Notes under the pieces: model-generated
Database searches by the model: none
Told to the model about the DNA's origin: nothing
What the model saw: the letters and a program-made list of their open reading frames with translations, nothing else
In this document: piece after piece, positions 13,415-26,700 of the stretch
How positions within the stretch are numbered: position 1 is the stretch's first letter
How the letters are laid out: each line of letters opens with the position of its first letter
Translations under genes and position numbers: made by a program
NCBI GenBank assembly: GCA_037783415.1
Contig: JAZGTN010000006.1
Span: 3,162,001 to 3,226,000, forward strand
DNA: 64,000 bases
Source: Leptasterias polaris
Lineage: Eukaryota > Echinodermata > Asteroidea > Forcipulatida > Asteriidae
Reading direction: 5' to 3'

Positions 13415-13443
13415 GAGGTCAGTGACCTCCCTCATTGAGGTCA
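13415..13443. promoter_or_regulatory. Nuclear-receptor-like inverted repeat with extra half-site
   Basis: GAGGTCAGTGACCTC (13415-13429) is a perfect palindrome of two AGGTCA half-sites with a 1-bp spacer (IR1). A third AGGTCA follows at 13438-13443. It lies 1.2 kb before exon 1. Binding is inference. Confidence 0.35.
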
Positions 13444-14282
13444 AACTGTGATTGAAGATAATTCAGGATCGGGGAAGTGCGGAGTGACTGACGGGACACT
13501 CTGTTCAATTCAGTTTTTCCGTTTTTCCCCGGGGAGAAGAGACCTGCTGGGTGAGCATCACATCATTCCGCTTCATGTTGTATCCGTCTGATAAGAAATT
13601 TATTCTATATAAATATTCTTTCGGAGGGAAATGGGAAAATATTTGTGAAGGTTCTGTGGAAATTCATAATTTATTGTACAGTGCTGATGGGGCCTGGTCT
13701 CACAAAAAAACAAACCGAAGAACACATTTTTTGTGTGGAAACTATTTTTGTGGTACAATGCTGTAGTTGGACAGTTATTTGTTTACACTTTGATGTTTTA
13801 CTTTTTGGACTGAACGCATTCTCTTCTTTCACCCACCACTAATTACTTCTCCAACTCAATATTGCTGTATCAAGTACGTGTGTATTAAAAAAGCTATGCA
13901 TGTTTTAGATAAGACTAAATTAGAGTTGAGCAAGAACTTTAACACTGAAAAGACTGAAAATAGACCAGTTTAATAGTTTCAAATTTAAAGCCATTTGCAG
14001 GCCTGAACCTTTGGGTAGGCATATCTAGAGTTATGGGGACTTTTACACAATGGAAGAGAGATCCCCACAAAGTTTTTCTTTGTTAAACTGGGTCCCCACA
14101 ACATGATTCTTTAGGAAAGGGAATAATAGAACAACAATAGGAAGTCCCCACAAAGGTGTGTGCAAAAGGGTGCGTGTTCTTGTAAAGCCAGGGGCAAGGT
14201 ATTTTCTCCCCTATTAAAGGGTGCTTCTATTAGGGACAAATAAACTTCTACTGGAACATTACAAAGGGCATCAAGGCAATGA

Positions 14283-14400
14283 ATGACCTGGGGGCGTGGA
14301 GGCAGTTGCCTCCATTGCCTACCAAGTATCAGGTCTGCATTGGGATGTGGGTTCGAATCTCGGTCATCATCATCATGTTCTTGCACATTGAGGAAGACAT
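14283..14400 (+). repeat. SINE fragment (tRNA-like head)
   Basis: Contains gtgggttcgaatctcggtc and a following ttcttgcacattgagg, as in the heads at 18190 and 21882. Truncated after the head. Confidence 0.45.
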
Positions 14401-14654
14401 GGAAGTATAAGTGCTTCTTACGATCTTGTGTAAACGTACAGTTAAAGTACTGTAGTAAGATTGATTAGCTACATGTACACTTGTGTCAACTCGGTTACTG
14501 CGGTGCGGTGCGTACTCCTATTAGTAACATGCCTAAGAGATTAAATATAGTTTCAGGAATATCTTGTGCATGATGAGAAAGGATAGCGATCCGTGATGTG
14601 TGATATTTACTATTTAAATAACTCCTCTTTGTGTCTTTCTTTTAATCATTGCAG

Positions 14655-14772
14655 TATATCCCTGACAAGATTATAAACAGGCTTGAGGAAGATATCACAG
14701 TCTGAGTGAAGGCCTCCACACCAGAGTAGTTTGAATGAGAAGGAGACGGCGCCCTCACAAGGCCAACCATGG
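14655..14772 (+). CDS. map3k2/3: MEKK2/3 exon 1: 5' UTR end and start codon
   Basis: A good acceptor (pyrimidine tract, then ttgcag) precedes 14655, so at least one upstream non-coding exon should exist; I could not identify it. The start ATG at 14769 has a strong Kozak context (ccaaccATGG) and follows an in-frame TGA at 14736-14738. Only ATGG is coding before the donor gtaagt at 14773. Joining G to CG of the next exon gives M-A-D-K-G-K. Coding positions are 14769-14772. Confidence 0.85.
14735..14772 (+). promoter_or_regulatory. Overlapping upstream ORF (first exon part)
   Basis: An ATG 34 nt before the main start, out of frame, opens a short ORF that crosses the exon 1/exon 2 junction and stops at TAA 30971-30973. 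The predicted peptide is [16 protein letters not shown]. Its start context is weak (T at -3). It overlaps the main start, so by the usual scanning model it could lower MEKK2/3 translation. Seen in the spliced sequence; the effect is inference. Confidence 0.5.
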
Positions 14773-17700
14773 GTAAGTCTCATCACTGACTCAATCAACC
14801 CTTAAATTCTTTCCCAGTAGGATCTATCAGGATTACTCTCCAGATTATAGCAACGTATAATCCAGTATTGAAAATGTACTGTAGGTGTATCCTTAAGTCA
14901 AAGGATCTTTTCTCTAAGCCCATGGACTGCTTGGTTCTGTTGAGCACAAATGCATCAAAACCCAAGGGCAGATTCTGTTTGCTTTTGTTCAACTTAATAA
15001 AGTTGTCCTTGGTGTGGAGTCTGACTGAGCAGTGTGTAAGATTTGCCAGGTTTGGGTGTTTAGTTTCAGTGTTATGTACTGTGTAGTTGGATTCTGATTG
15101 ATTTTTGTAAGGAGTTAGATTGAGTTGAGGTGTTCAGTGCATTCTCAGGGATTTTTATGCTGGAGTTGGAAAGCTGTTGGTCAACAATTAGCCCTACCAT
15201 GTATTTAGTAAAAAATAATTGTGTAACGAATGTTTACAATATAAGCATAAACAAACCAGCTGAATTCATGTATACGTTTTGATGTCATCTGCATTCTTGC
15301 ATCATCTCAGTCCACAACAGGTGCCTCACTTTGCCTCACCCCTAACCAACATTCACAGTTTGGGAAAAACATCCCAAAATTTACATGTGTCCTGTTCCGT
15401 TACCCCCGGTGTCTTGCCCCCCAGTCCTGGTTCTGTCATATCCACCTTGTTAACGAGGGGCATCCTTGCTACTGTCATCCTAAGGCTGTTTTCTTGGCCA
15501 CCTACAGGAAGCAGAAAGGGGACGTGTAACACGCAAGAAAATTGTTTTTTAGGGGTCCCCCTTTGTTTTGTTTCATTGGAGAGCATGGGATGGGCTGGCT
15601 CTATTTGGCAGTCATGACAGTGGCTGTGATCTTATGACGTTGGTTCACACATGTAAGATCAAGGAGGTGTTACTTGTGTGACTTTGTAATACACAATCGG
15701 ATGTTAGCATTGTCGTCTTTTTCAATGCCGAAACAGGCAGATTGGAATAGTTTAAGTTTGATAATTGGAAAGGATGGACGAATTGACTTGTGAAAACAAT
15801 TACCAAAAAAGAAAAAATTGCCAATGTGCTCTACATTGTATACCTGTTTTTGTTTTACACACGAGTACATTTACATCACGATTGTTGAGATATTATGTGA
15901 TCTAAATATTGAAAGAGACATACCGTGTGTTGAAGCAATTCACCCAATGTCATTATCACAATAATCTCATTGGTTACAGCATTTTTTGTTTGGGGGGGGG
16001 GTCAATGTCCCCATATGTTATACAGTGTTTTGCAAATTTAAGGTGATGCGGCATTTACACGTTCACCGTAATTTTATGTGCAATTTGACTCCCAGTGTGG
16101 CGAGGGTGGCAGGTATCTGTTGCTCCCTGTCCTTTGCCTTGCTCACCCTGAACCCCCACCCCAGCCCCCACCCCCCCACCCCAGCCCCCACACCCCCCCC
16201 CCCCCCAGCCCCCACACCCCCCCCCCCCCCCCCCCCCCCCACCCCAGCCCCATGAGTAAACCTACTCTGTCACTTACCTGATTCTGCTTATCCATCGTGA
16301 AATTAGTCTCCTCTGAAAGGAGCACTGGTCCCAATTTGTTAACGTCTTGCCTTTCATAAGGTTTGCATTATCTGGTACATGGCCTGGCAATTACCCACTA
16401 TCCTCAGGGGAGACTTCTCACAGTTTAGGGTCATCAATCAGTGAATTTTATCAACAATGGTGTATTTTTTGTCCCCCATCTTTTTCTGCGTGACTCACTC
16501 GGATGGATAAACCATTGAGATGCAATTAGCATCTGTTGACGAGTCGTGAATCTAATTTCCTTTTTGAAAAAAAGTTTAGGAAATTAATTATTTGGAGATG
16601 TCAGATTCGCCTTAAAAAAACACACCACCATGGAGACCCCCTCTAAAAAGTACCCCAAATTCTGACAGTTGGTGTAGTCCTCGTTACCTTGTATTAACCA
16701 CGCACTTCAGGATGATTTATTAGAGGCAAGTGTGAAAGCAACAATTTTTTTGTCAACAAATTAATTAAGCTTTTGGGTGTTTTTCAAGAAATTAACTATT
16801 TAATTTTTTTTAAACAATTTGTTTGGACAGGGTAATTCGATAGTGAAAGTGACCTACTTGTGGCATGCTTGATTCTACAACTTTGATCACTTCACATCAG
16901 TATTGAAAAATCTTTACCTTGCCTGTGCGTGGTATTGTTTTTCAGAACTTTTCACGTCATGTCAGAACTTTTCACGTCATGTCACGTTGACAAAAACCAA
17001 GCAATGAACCTACCTTGAAGCACCTATCAAGGTATCAATGACTGAGGCATATTTTGGTTGGCACTGACCCATTCACCTCCCATGGTCCAGACTGTCTCTT
17101 GATCCCAACAGTGGATGTTACTGGATCCTGACCAGGCTTGATAAGGGAAGAGGTGTGAGCTGCAAAGATAAACTGTGCCCGCTGGCAGGCAAGAAACAGA
17201 TGCAGAGAAATCACCCCCCAATAACAGGACAAGAGTGATTGGGGTGGGTTTTTTTTTTTGGGGGGGGGGGGAGGAGATATGTATGAAATACCTGGGGCCT
17301 AAGAACAAAAGTAGTCTCAGGAAGGATTTTTTGCAAATTGTTCGTACCCAGTAGACGCATGTGCAAAAAACAGTTAAGTTTAGTTGAGGTTTTTGTGGGT
17401 TTTATTTTTTTTTATTTTTTAAGCGTAACAAGTTCAAGATAAGCACAAAACAATTTTGAACACTCCCAAAAAGGTTATCAGCCAACACACCATTTCACCT
17501 GTACAACTTGTGACTGGTTTCCTGCTAAATCGCGCTTAGTAGAAATCATTCAAGCAATGTTTTCTGCTTAAAGCAGCTAGTGAAGTTGGTGGGTTGGGCC
17601 CTGTATACAGACCATAGTGAGCATGCACGTACAGGAGTGGATGTGTGGACAGTGCAGGGAACCATGTCACCCAGATCGGCAAAGTACCAGTCATTAGACT

Positions 17701-20700
17701 GAACTTGTGTTATGCACACTGAACTCTAATAGTTACGTAGCAGATGACATTTTGTTTAGTAGCAACTGGTACATTTTGCGAAGGAAATTAAAAAACAAGA
17801 GGGATGATTGCTTTGTTTGCTCATTCTCAGTTTCGAAAGTTTAGATGAAAATACCTTGATTCTGGAAAATGTGGATGGTCGTGAGAGTAGCCCCACCCAA
17901 AAAGTTTGTCAATGTTTAGATGAATACTCAAATTAGAGAACAAATCTACCAGGTAAGTTCCTCACAGGATGTTTTATTTAGTGATGACTGAACCGACATT
18001 GATTAGGTTATTTTCACAGATGAGGAACTAACTTCAATACCCATGGGCAATAGTGTTAATTTTGAGTAACGGAACTGAACATTCTGAGTTGAGATCTCGT
18101 TAAAAGGGTGAAGAATCTTTTTCTTTTGCAAGTACCACTCGTTGCAAATACCTTTAAAAAGATTCTTCTTTGAATTTTGGAAAGAAACCTTGCATTTCGT
18201 GGCCAAGCAGTCTAGTGCATCAGGTGGAATGGCCGAATATCGGAGTGTGGGTTCGATTCTCGGTCATGTCACTTGTGTTCTTGAGCAAGGCACTTTTGAC
18301 CCAGGTGTATAAGTGGGAACCTGAGAGGTCTGAGACAGTATGGTGTTGGATTAATTGCGGATTGAACTTAAATTTAATCAGCTTTGGGTTGTATTCTTGG
18401 AATTGAGAAAGTTTGAGGAAAGGTTGAGTACAGTGTATGCCAGACGAACAAGGAAAGTAATGTTGAAAGGGCAAGGCCTTTTTCATTTTGCAAAAATCAC
18501 TTCAAATGGAAAATACAAGAGTCTGTGGGAAACCTTTGAACGGAGCACCGAGGTCAATAACAGGACAAGAGAGACTTTTGCCTCTGTGGCTTTTGTGTAA
18601 ATCCAGGCCTGACGTACATGTACTTGCACTTGAACTTTGAAGTGACTTTTCACATGTCAGTCTCCGTAATGTAATGTTTGATCATGCTTCTGGAAAGTAT
18701 CGCACCCTATTAAACTTTGAGGAACACAACTGCGTTCTCTACGCATAAACCTGTTTCATACTCCATGAAGTTGATCCATGGTACTTACACTAACACTAAC
18801 AGGCCATAGTTCCACAAACCATTGGGTGGCTGTTTCATGTCATCTGTTAATAGTCCATCCACAAACATGACACCAATTATTATTAATTGGTAATCTTTGA
18901 CCTGTTGAGTTTGCCCATGAAACGGCCACAGCCAAAAATAGTTTGGGTACTCATGCACATAGCAGGTAGATGTAGTTGTGAACATAGTCTTTAAGCTTTA
19001 AACCAAACTTGTTGGGTATAGGCTTTAAATAAAAGTTAAAAAACATTACTAGCTCTAAAAAATATTGTGCATGCAGTATCGCAGCCATTTTGTGGGAACT
19101 GCGCAGTTGTTGTCTTTGATGTGTTGGGGAGGGGGTTATAAAGTATGCATCTAAACTGAAAGTCCGTATTTTGCCCAGAAGCCAAACACATTTTGACAGG
19201 GCTTGCCCTTAAAGAGGGGCTTCAAGGTAAAGTCCACAACCTCATGTTAAAATGGTGTAAATTTTTAATTTATGTGATACTCTTTCAGAGTTTGAAACGT
19301 GACGTCACTGTATCTCAATAACAAATGGTCAGTACATTCCAAAGGTCAAAAGGTCAAACTCAGTGCGTCAAAGTTCAGGAATGAACTAAAAATTCTCTGT
19401 ACAAAAATGTACCAGACCATATATTTGAAATGTGACATCGTAAAACGTGTTTGGAATTTGACAAAAATTGCACTTGAAGGGTATTAAATACAATGACATT
19501 TTACACAATTTTAATGTGAGGTTAGGGGCTTTAAATTTTTCGTCCATTCTCCTAAAGACTCTTTCTATTGGAAGATGAGTGGATCACAGAACTGAATTTG
19601 ACTTTGGGCTCCTCTTTTTAATGATTTTCAAAGACCAGCCAGCAGGAACGGGTTCATTTCCATAGTCTCCCATCATGTTCACTGGTCCATATCTTCAAAG
19701 ATCCCTTTCAACAGTATAGTCAAAGTATGGGACCTCAATTGACAAAAAATGAACTAGCCAACCAGACCAATGAGAATTTTGACTTTTGTTGTGCATGGCA
19801 TTCAGCCAGCGGACACCAAATACTTTTCCAAAATCCCGGAACAGATTTCTTAAACTCAACTAGTTACCAAACTTGTTAGGTGAAGTCCAGTTTATCCTGT
19901 AGGGGACAACACAAATTTAAAAATAATAATAATAGCCACCATTTATAAGCGCAAAAAGCAGCGGCATCAAAGCGCTGTTAACAAACATTAAAAATCTTAA
20001 GCAACACAAAAAAACATAGGAAGTCAAGAAAAAGGCCTAGAGGGTTGTCCATAACAAGACTTTCTTTTCGAAAGGCACTGGGTCTTTACTCATTTCCTAG
20101 TGTCTTATTCCATAAATCATCCTTCCTACAATGAGTGCCTCTGCTGTTTGCGATAGGAGCAAAGTTCCATTGAGGATTTTTTTTTTTACTTGACTGAGAT
20201 TCATCTCGGGGGAATAATTAGTGCATTGATTAGCATGATGGAAGGGCTTGATTTTGTTTATTTGTGAATGGTGAACAAATTTGTGGAGGTAATTCGGTTA
20301 AGACGGGGGTGTTGGTAGCGACCTGGTTTCATCTGCCATTTGTGACTTCAAGAGCTTGTTTGGTTGATGTCCAGTTGGTTAAATTACCAGTCTAGGAGCT
20401 TCACCATACGACTAGTGTTAGTTGAAATGTTTTACCATCGAATAAACAACCAATTGCTGTTGGGTAAGTTTTTTAAGTTTGCATGTATTCAAAGTGATAT
20501 TTAACTAATTACTGTTGTTTTTAAAATGAGAATGTACACAAAAACCATTCGCAGATTTCGAAAGCTTTGCAAGTAAAATAAATCATCAAAAAGATAAATG
20601 ATTGGATCTATGAAACGACAGGTGATAGGGATTCTTTCGCAAAAGTTGTGCTCAACATTGGTAAGAATAAAAATATAAATGTTTACATTTTTGCACATAA

Positions 20701-23700
20701 CTTATGTGATATAAACATGGCCATGGTGGAAGGCTTCTAGGAAATATTTTTGACTGAAATGCTATATGGATTTTGAGAAATTAGTACATGTATTAGTTTT
20801 TGTATTGGAAGTCCAAAACCCGATGTTTGAAAACGGTGAACACATATAAGGAGTCCCCTCCCCCCTACTTTCTTTTGACTGCTATGACCAATTGAGCTTA
20901 AACCTTCACATGTTTATTAGAAGTCGATAAAAGTTTATCAAACAATTTGAATCTCCAAGACTTTACCTCCAGGCGAGTTTTGAAAATTCAAATTTCCGTG
21001 GTGTCGGTTTGTGAATGCTGCGGCCAGAGATATGGTTGGTAACCTACTGTAACCTCGCTACACAAAAGCCTGGACAAAGTTGCAGTTTTAACTATTTTTA
21101 GTTCTTGATATTCTATAATTCTCCAGTTCATAAGCTTTAGAATGATTTATGGCTACTGTGTGTAACCTCCTCCAATAATAGTTTTTCGTGGGAGGGGATT
21201 ACCCTTTCCAATAATCCCATGCGAGGGGATTAAGACTGCCTAATCACTAACAAGTCCAACAGAGGGAAGAAAGTGTTTCATGCAGGAATTGCAAAGCACA
21301 CCAATACACAATAGAACGATGAAGGATTCAGGTTTCCGTTGATACCAGTAGTATGTAATCAAGATGTTGCATCTATAGACGATGGGCTTATTGGTGAACA
21401 TGTTTTACCAAATTCGTTCTCTACTCATGCTGCTTTTGGCCTCAAGTCTTTTCAAACCATGCCCCCCAAAAACAAATTGTCAAAACAAAACTTGTTTCTC
21501 ATGAACTGGTTAGATTTTTTTTTCAAGGAATGACGTTATAATTATGAAACCCAAAAGATTGCAGAGGTATCAAAAGTAGCTTGCTGATTCCCAAGAAACA
21601 TTTACTAGTAAGGCTGTTTACAGGAAATGTAGAGTTGTGACTTTGTCCCGGGTTTTGTGATGCCTGGTCATATTTGATCTGATCAATGTGTAGCTGAAGC
21701 TGATACTACATACACAATCAACACCTCAGTATGCCTTTTGCTTTGGCAACCATACAGGCATGTAAGGTTTCAGCTGATCAGCTGATTTCCGCCCCCCCCC
21801 CCCTCCCCACTCTTTTTCACTTCTTTTTCAGTGCCAGTTTTGTGGGCTGGGTAGATTACTCTTCACCCCCAAAACAAAGTTGTGACGTGTCGTGGCCGAG
21901 CGGATAAGAGCACCGAACTCAAGCTCTGGTGTTTCTGATCAGCAGAGTGTGGGTTCGAATCCCAGTCGTGACACTTGTGTCCTTAAGCAAGACACTTAAC
22001 CACATGCTTCGTCCTTTGGATGGGACGTTAAGCCGTAGGTCCCGTGTGTTGTGTAATGCACGTAAAAGAACCCAGTGCACTTATCGTAAAGAGAAGGGGT
22101 TCGCCCCGGTGTTCCTGGTTTGATTGGCTGCATATTGCGCCACAGCACCTTGTAAACCATTACATGGTGCTATGCAAAGGAATAAGTCTCATACTTCAAC
22201 ACGTAACTCCACATACCTTGTAGGAAAAATACTGAGCGCTTTGAGACACCCATCGGGAGTATAAAGCGCTATATAAGCACTACGTATTATTATTATTATT
22301 AAAGTTTTATGCCACTATTCAGACAAAACTGAAGGTTCTTTTTAAAAGTTAAAGCAGAAAATGTCTGCTTACAAAGGATAGGGCCCAAGTTATGCAGGGA
22401 TTAAAATACCCACTAGACGGCTGTCCAGAGTCAAGTAATTTAAGCACTTTGCCCAGTAATCTCTCAACCGAACAAGTCCCGCAGTCAGTTTCTCCAAACA
22501 ATTTTGTTTAAAGATTTACTGATTCATACTGAAGCTTTTCAGGCAGGTCCAAACCTCTTCTTTAAAACTCAGCAAGTATTACAAGAGACAGAAATTAGTT
22601 GGGTCTTTTGAAACTATTTGTGGTCCAGTAAAATATCCGAGATACAGGACCTGTAGTCAAGTGGAGTTAGCTTGAAATTCACCCCCTGTTGTTCAAGAGT
22701 CGACCCTACGGCATTCATGTACTTGATAGACTGCAGTATCCAACAATTGCGGAAGTTCAAACGGTCACCTATCTACTCCCACACAGTCACAGTCACAGTC
22801 ACAGGTACAGAGTGATACTGCACTTTAAACAGACCACACTTAGCGTACTGCTGAGCAAATAAATAAGGCTCAACCCAATTGTCAGCTGCGGCTTGCGTCT
22901 GTGGCTGAGAGTGTTGCCGTGGGTAGGCTAGGTGCTTCATCGCATGTAAATGTGGTGATCTAGCCAGAGCCGATTGTTTAGAAACATCGGACAAGAAGCA
23001 CAATAACTTGGCAACCGTCATGATGGCAGTGTTCATGATGGTTGTAATTTCCTTGAAGTACCTGAAACCACCCAAAAAGTGTTTTAACATGTGAGTGGAC
23101 ATGCAGGCTTATACCAAAAATAATTTGAGTGGATAATTATGGTGTAGTATTTATGGTGGTTTTTTTTATGAGAAAATATGATTGGCTGTTGCAAACTGCT
23201 TAACCACCGAAGGGATCTACTGTATAAATGCAATAATAGTTAATGGCCTGACATTTCGACCCTAGCTGAGTCTTTCTGGAAGACTAAAAAAATTTGTTAT
23301 TACCCTAAAATTTAATCATATAATAGACCCAAAAATAAGTAACTTTTTCATCAAATTTTTGATGGTAATAGGGTAATTAAAATAAAAAACTTCAATATCC
23401 AATGATGTAATCAACTCCAAACGGAGACTTTTGGGACGCTAGGTGGCAGCAGACTTACCAGGTAAATCCATTGTTCTCGGTAATGTGCGCATGCTCAGAA
23501 CGACGTAAACAATGGAAATTTACCTGATAAGTTTGCTGCCACCTAGTTTTCAAAAGTCTCCCACTATTTCCAGTATAAGCCTGCTTTTCCATTCCATTCA
23601 TTGAAATACATTGCACTTTCTCATTCATGGGTTGTTACTGTTGCAATGCTGTACTATTTGTGTAAAAATATTGGTGATTGACTTTGAATGATAGGTTTTC

Positions 23701-26700
23701 ATTTTTTCATCCTGTAGTTTTTAATTGGTCTAACCACAATCAAGTACAGTACACATGTACCATGGGAGTCTGTGGCTCAATGCAATTCCTTTGTGGGTAG
23801 TCTGGCCACAGATGAGCTGAGCTACAATAAGCCTTTTGTACACACTAGATCCAAAGACTCCCCCCTACCCTAAAATGGAATAGTCTCTTACAAGAGTCTC
23901 ACCCACACCATCTCCCTTGCTAGGAACCAGTGGTCAGGTGGTAAGGTCTGAGATTACTGGTGGTCCTACTTCAGTCTCCTGATCTCTTGTAGTCTATGCA
24001 AATTGTAGTAGTGTAGTTGGATAATGCTCTCAATCAGCTGAGGACTTACCGATTCCTCCTTTTCATCAAGGGATAGAACCAAGCATGAGTTGGGAACATG
24101 TCAAGCTCACGGAAACAATATCTCCATGTCCATGAGTGTACATCTAGAAAGTAAGGAAGGGGGCGTCTTTATTAGAGGGTTTATTACATCTGACTTGGAT
24201 GGTGATACAGACTGACCCTCTCTGCCGCTGCTGCAAGACCCCACTGTCCAGAGGAGGAGTGGCCTTCAGAGGTTATGATGCAGCTTTGGGCTCCGTACAA
24301 GCAGTAATAAGGGTAATCGCTTCGGCATGATATGGGAGAACTGTTGGCATGTTGCTCTGTGATCAAGGAATTTTATCAATGGATTTGCGGCCAGATTTTG
24401 CTCTGAAAGGAAAGGCTGGAATTTTATCGGGGACCGACTGGGAAGGCGATCCGCTTGATGTGGAAGGAATTTGTAAGTGGCTCTTCATCAAAGTCCATGT
24501 GGAATTGAAAGATTAGAAATCAAAATTTTAAACTTTTATTTTTCATATTTTTTCCACTGCATGTTAACATTACAGTAGAACGAATTTTCAAAGCTGAAAC
24601 CTGCACGGGTTAGTTTTCGGAAAGTATTCCAGGCATGGAGTTACTCAGAGGCTATGGCTACTGTTGCCCTGGTCTTGGCCTTGACGCCCCTTCAAAGGTT
24701 TCCCTTAGAATAGTTAGACTCTTAAGATTTTCCAATAGAAGTGCTCTTTGCAAAATGGAAATGCCCCCCCCCCCCCCCCCGAAGAAATTCCAATCCTGCT
24801 ATTGTGTGTAAAAAGATTGGTACTTGAAACGATGCATTATTTATAGTGCAGACATTTATTTAAAAATAAGCCCTTTTTTTACAATAAGCATGATTACGTA
24901 TTGTTAAGATTTTTTCAAAAGATGTTTTTGCTAATTTACCTTGGGGGCAACAGCAGGATTAGAATGTCTCCAAAAGCCAGTAGAGTGTTTTCCATTCAGG
25001 CGCCGAACAATCCAATGTCGGTGTACATGTACTTCATAAACCAGCTCCAGTGTTCCAGCAAGGTTAGAGGTGTAAACAACAAATGAATAAAACGATTGTC
25101 GAAATGCTTTATTGTGGGTGACGAATTAATCTGGGATTTTCAAGGTGCTGATGTTGGCCTTCAGATGGGCACGTTCATGCTAAATTTGGCGAGAGGCCCT
25201 GCTTAGTCAAAGACCGTCAACCACAACTTTTATCCATGAAGGAATCATAAGTGTCGCGGAAGGAGCAGATGCAGCAGAGGGGCATATGTAATAATATTCT
25301 TCCTACTTCAGTCTGATTTACGTTTTTTTGGCCCTCAGAAAAATCAGAAGAAAATTGTTATTAAATAGACTTTGTGCCATGCCCATGTTCATTGCCTTGG
25401 TGTCCCTTGAAAATATTTTTTTATTGCAGAGTCATTTATCAAGATTAAACCATCTCGTAACAAAACAACAACGAAAAACAACCAGCTGTTCATTTATAGC
25501 AAGAAAAAGTTTAAAGAACTTTGGCTTTTCAAATTCATTCCAGGAAGCCAAGGAAAGAGTTTCATTTCCTAAAGATTAAATGGAATTTATCACATTCAAC
25601 TTACAAGTGAACAAATCAAAACAAAACAGGGGCAAGCAAGCAAGTTTCACTTTTAACCGTCTCATTTAAGTTAGTATAATGTGACCATAATGGCCACTGT
25701 CAGTCATAATTGTCATTTTATGTAGGTCATGTCCTGGTTTTAGCAAGTGTCCTTGTTTTCTATGTCACTTACTAATTTTTACTAACATTGCTGAAATAAA
25801 GCAAACTTTCATGGGTTTTGAGGCATGGCATGGTAATGTATCAAAGTGTATTCAGTTCTCGGTAACACCATGTTCAAATGTAGGCCTATAACATGTATAT
25901 CTACTTTGCTGTGTAGAGTTGTTCTTTGAGAGATTGTCTTGCTATTTATTCTACTGCCGCGAAGTAAGTTTCGGAACTAGGGAGACTACTTAGATCTGAA
26001 AAGAACTATCCTGCTTATTAACCTGCTCATTAACTACTGGGGGGGGGGGGGGGGGGGGATAGGTGTAGGAGAGAAAACTTTCCATGTATTGTTTCGATGG
26101 CAAGAAGATGTCACAAAAGCAGAAAAATCAGCTGTTTAGTAATTGTTGATTTTGTTCTTGTGAAACTAACGTTGCAACTGATTTGAGAAAGTCATTTTCT
26201 TGAAAACTATTGCGAAAACTATTGCTGGTGACTACTGTTGAATATATGTTTTAGTACTGCCTGTTTACCAAGTGAGCTTCCAGTTGGATGTAATAAATTA
26301 TGAACCAGTTTTACTTTTGAGCTTTACTTTGTGCTTAATGATTCTGAAGAGTCAGTGTCTGCTGTTACTGTTAGTCAAAGTGCCCCAGATGGATGGGGTC
26401 ACCATTCATGCTGGGTTCTATCCTTTCTCAGGTTTTCACTTGTACATGTACATCTCTGCAGTTTCCATGCGTGAAGGCAAGGTGTGCCTTTGGTTTTTGG
26501 AACCGTTTGATTTTTATAATCCTATGTAAATGTAGCGATAAAACTAACCTGTGGGAATTTCATTTCAAAAGGTGGTAGCTTTTTTGAGATATCGCTGAAA
26601 ATCTGGAGCGGTTATTTCAACGCAGGAAGAAGAATCTGTAATTGGAATACACAATCTGAGAAACGTTTCATTCATGAAACGTTTTTCAGAAAGACATTTT

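Larger units (their letters stand above)
1..14654. other. Upstream region without a recognised coding exon
   Basis: No ORF here looks like a known protein. Because exon 1 starts with an acceptor, part of this region is probably intron and at least one non-coding first exon may lie here or further upstream. A possible but unsupported exon end is the donor-like gctgg|gtgagc at 13551. The region holds the transposon copies, hairpins and nuclear-receptor-like site listed separately; the rest is AT-rich sequence in which I see nothing. Confidence 0.6.

Noticed and set aside
13480..13550. Non-coding first exon of MEKK2/3 ending at gctgg|gtgagc
   Set aside because: The donor is plausible but there is no promoter or transcript support; kept only as a remark.
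15986..16281. Proline-rich open frames
   Set aside because: Pure translation of the C-rich low-complexity tract.
21888..21975. Functional tRNA-Leu/Ser gene
   Set aside because: It continues without a break into a SINE central domain and an (ATT)n tail, and the acceptor stem does not close.
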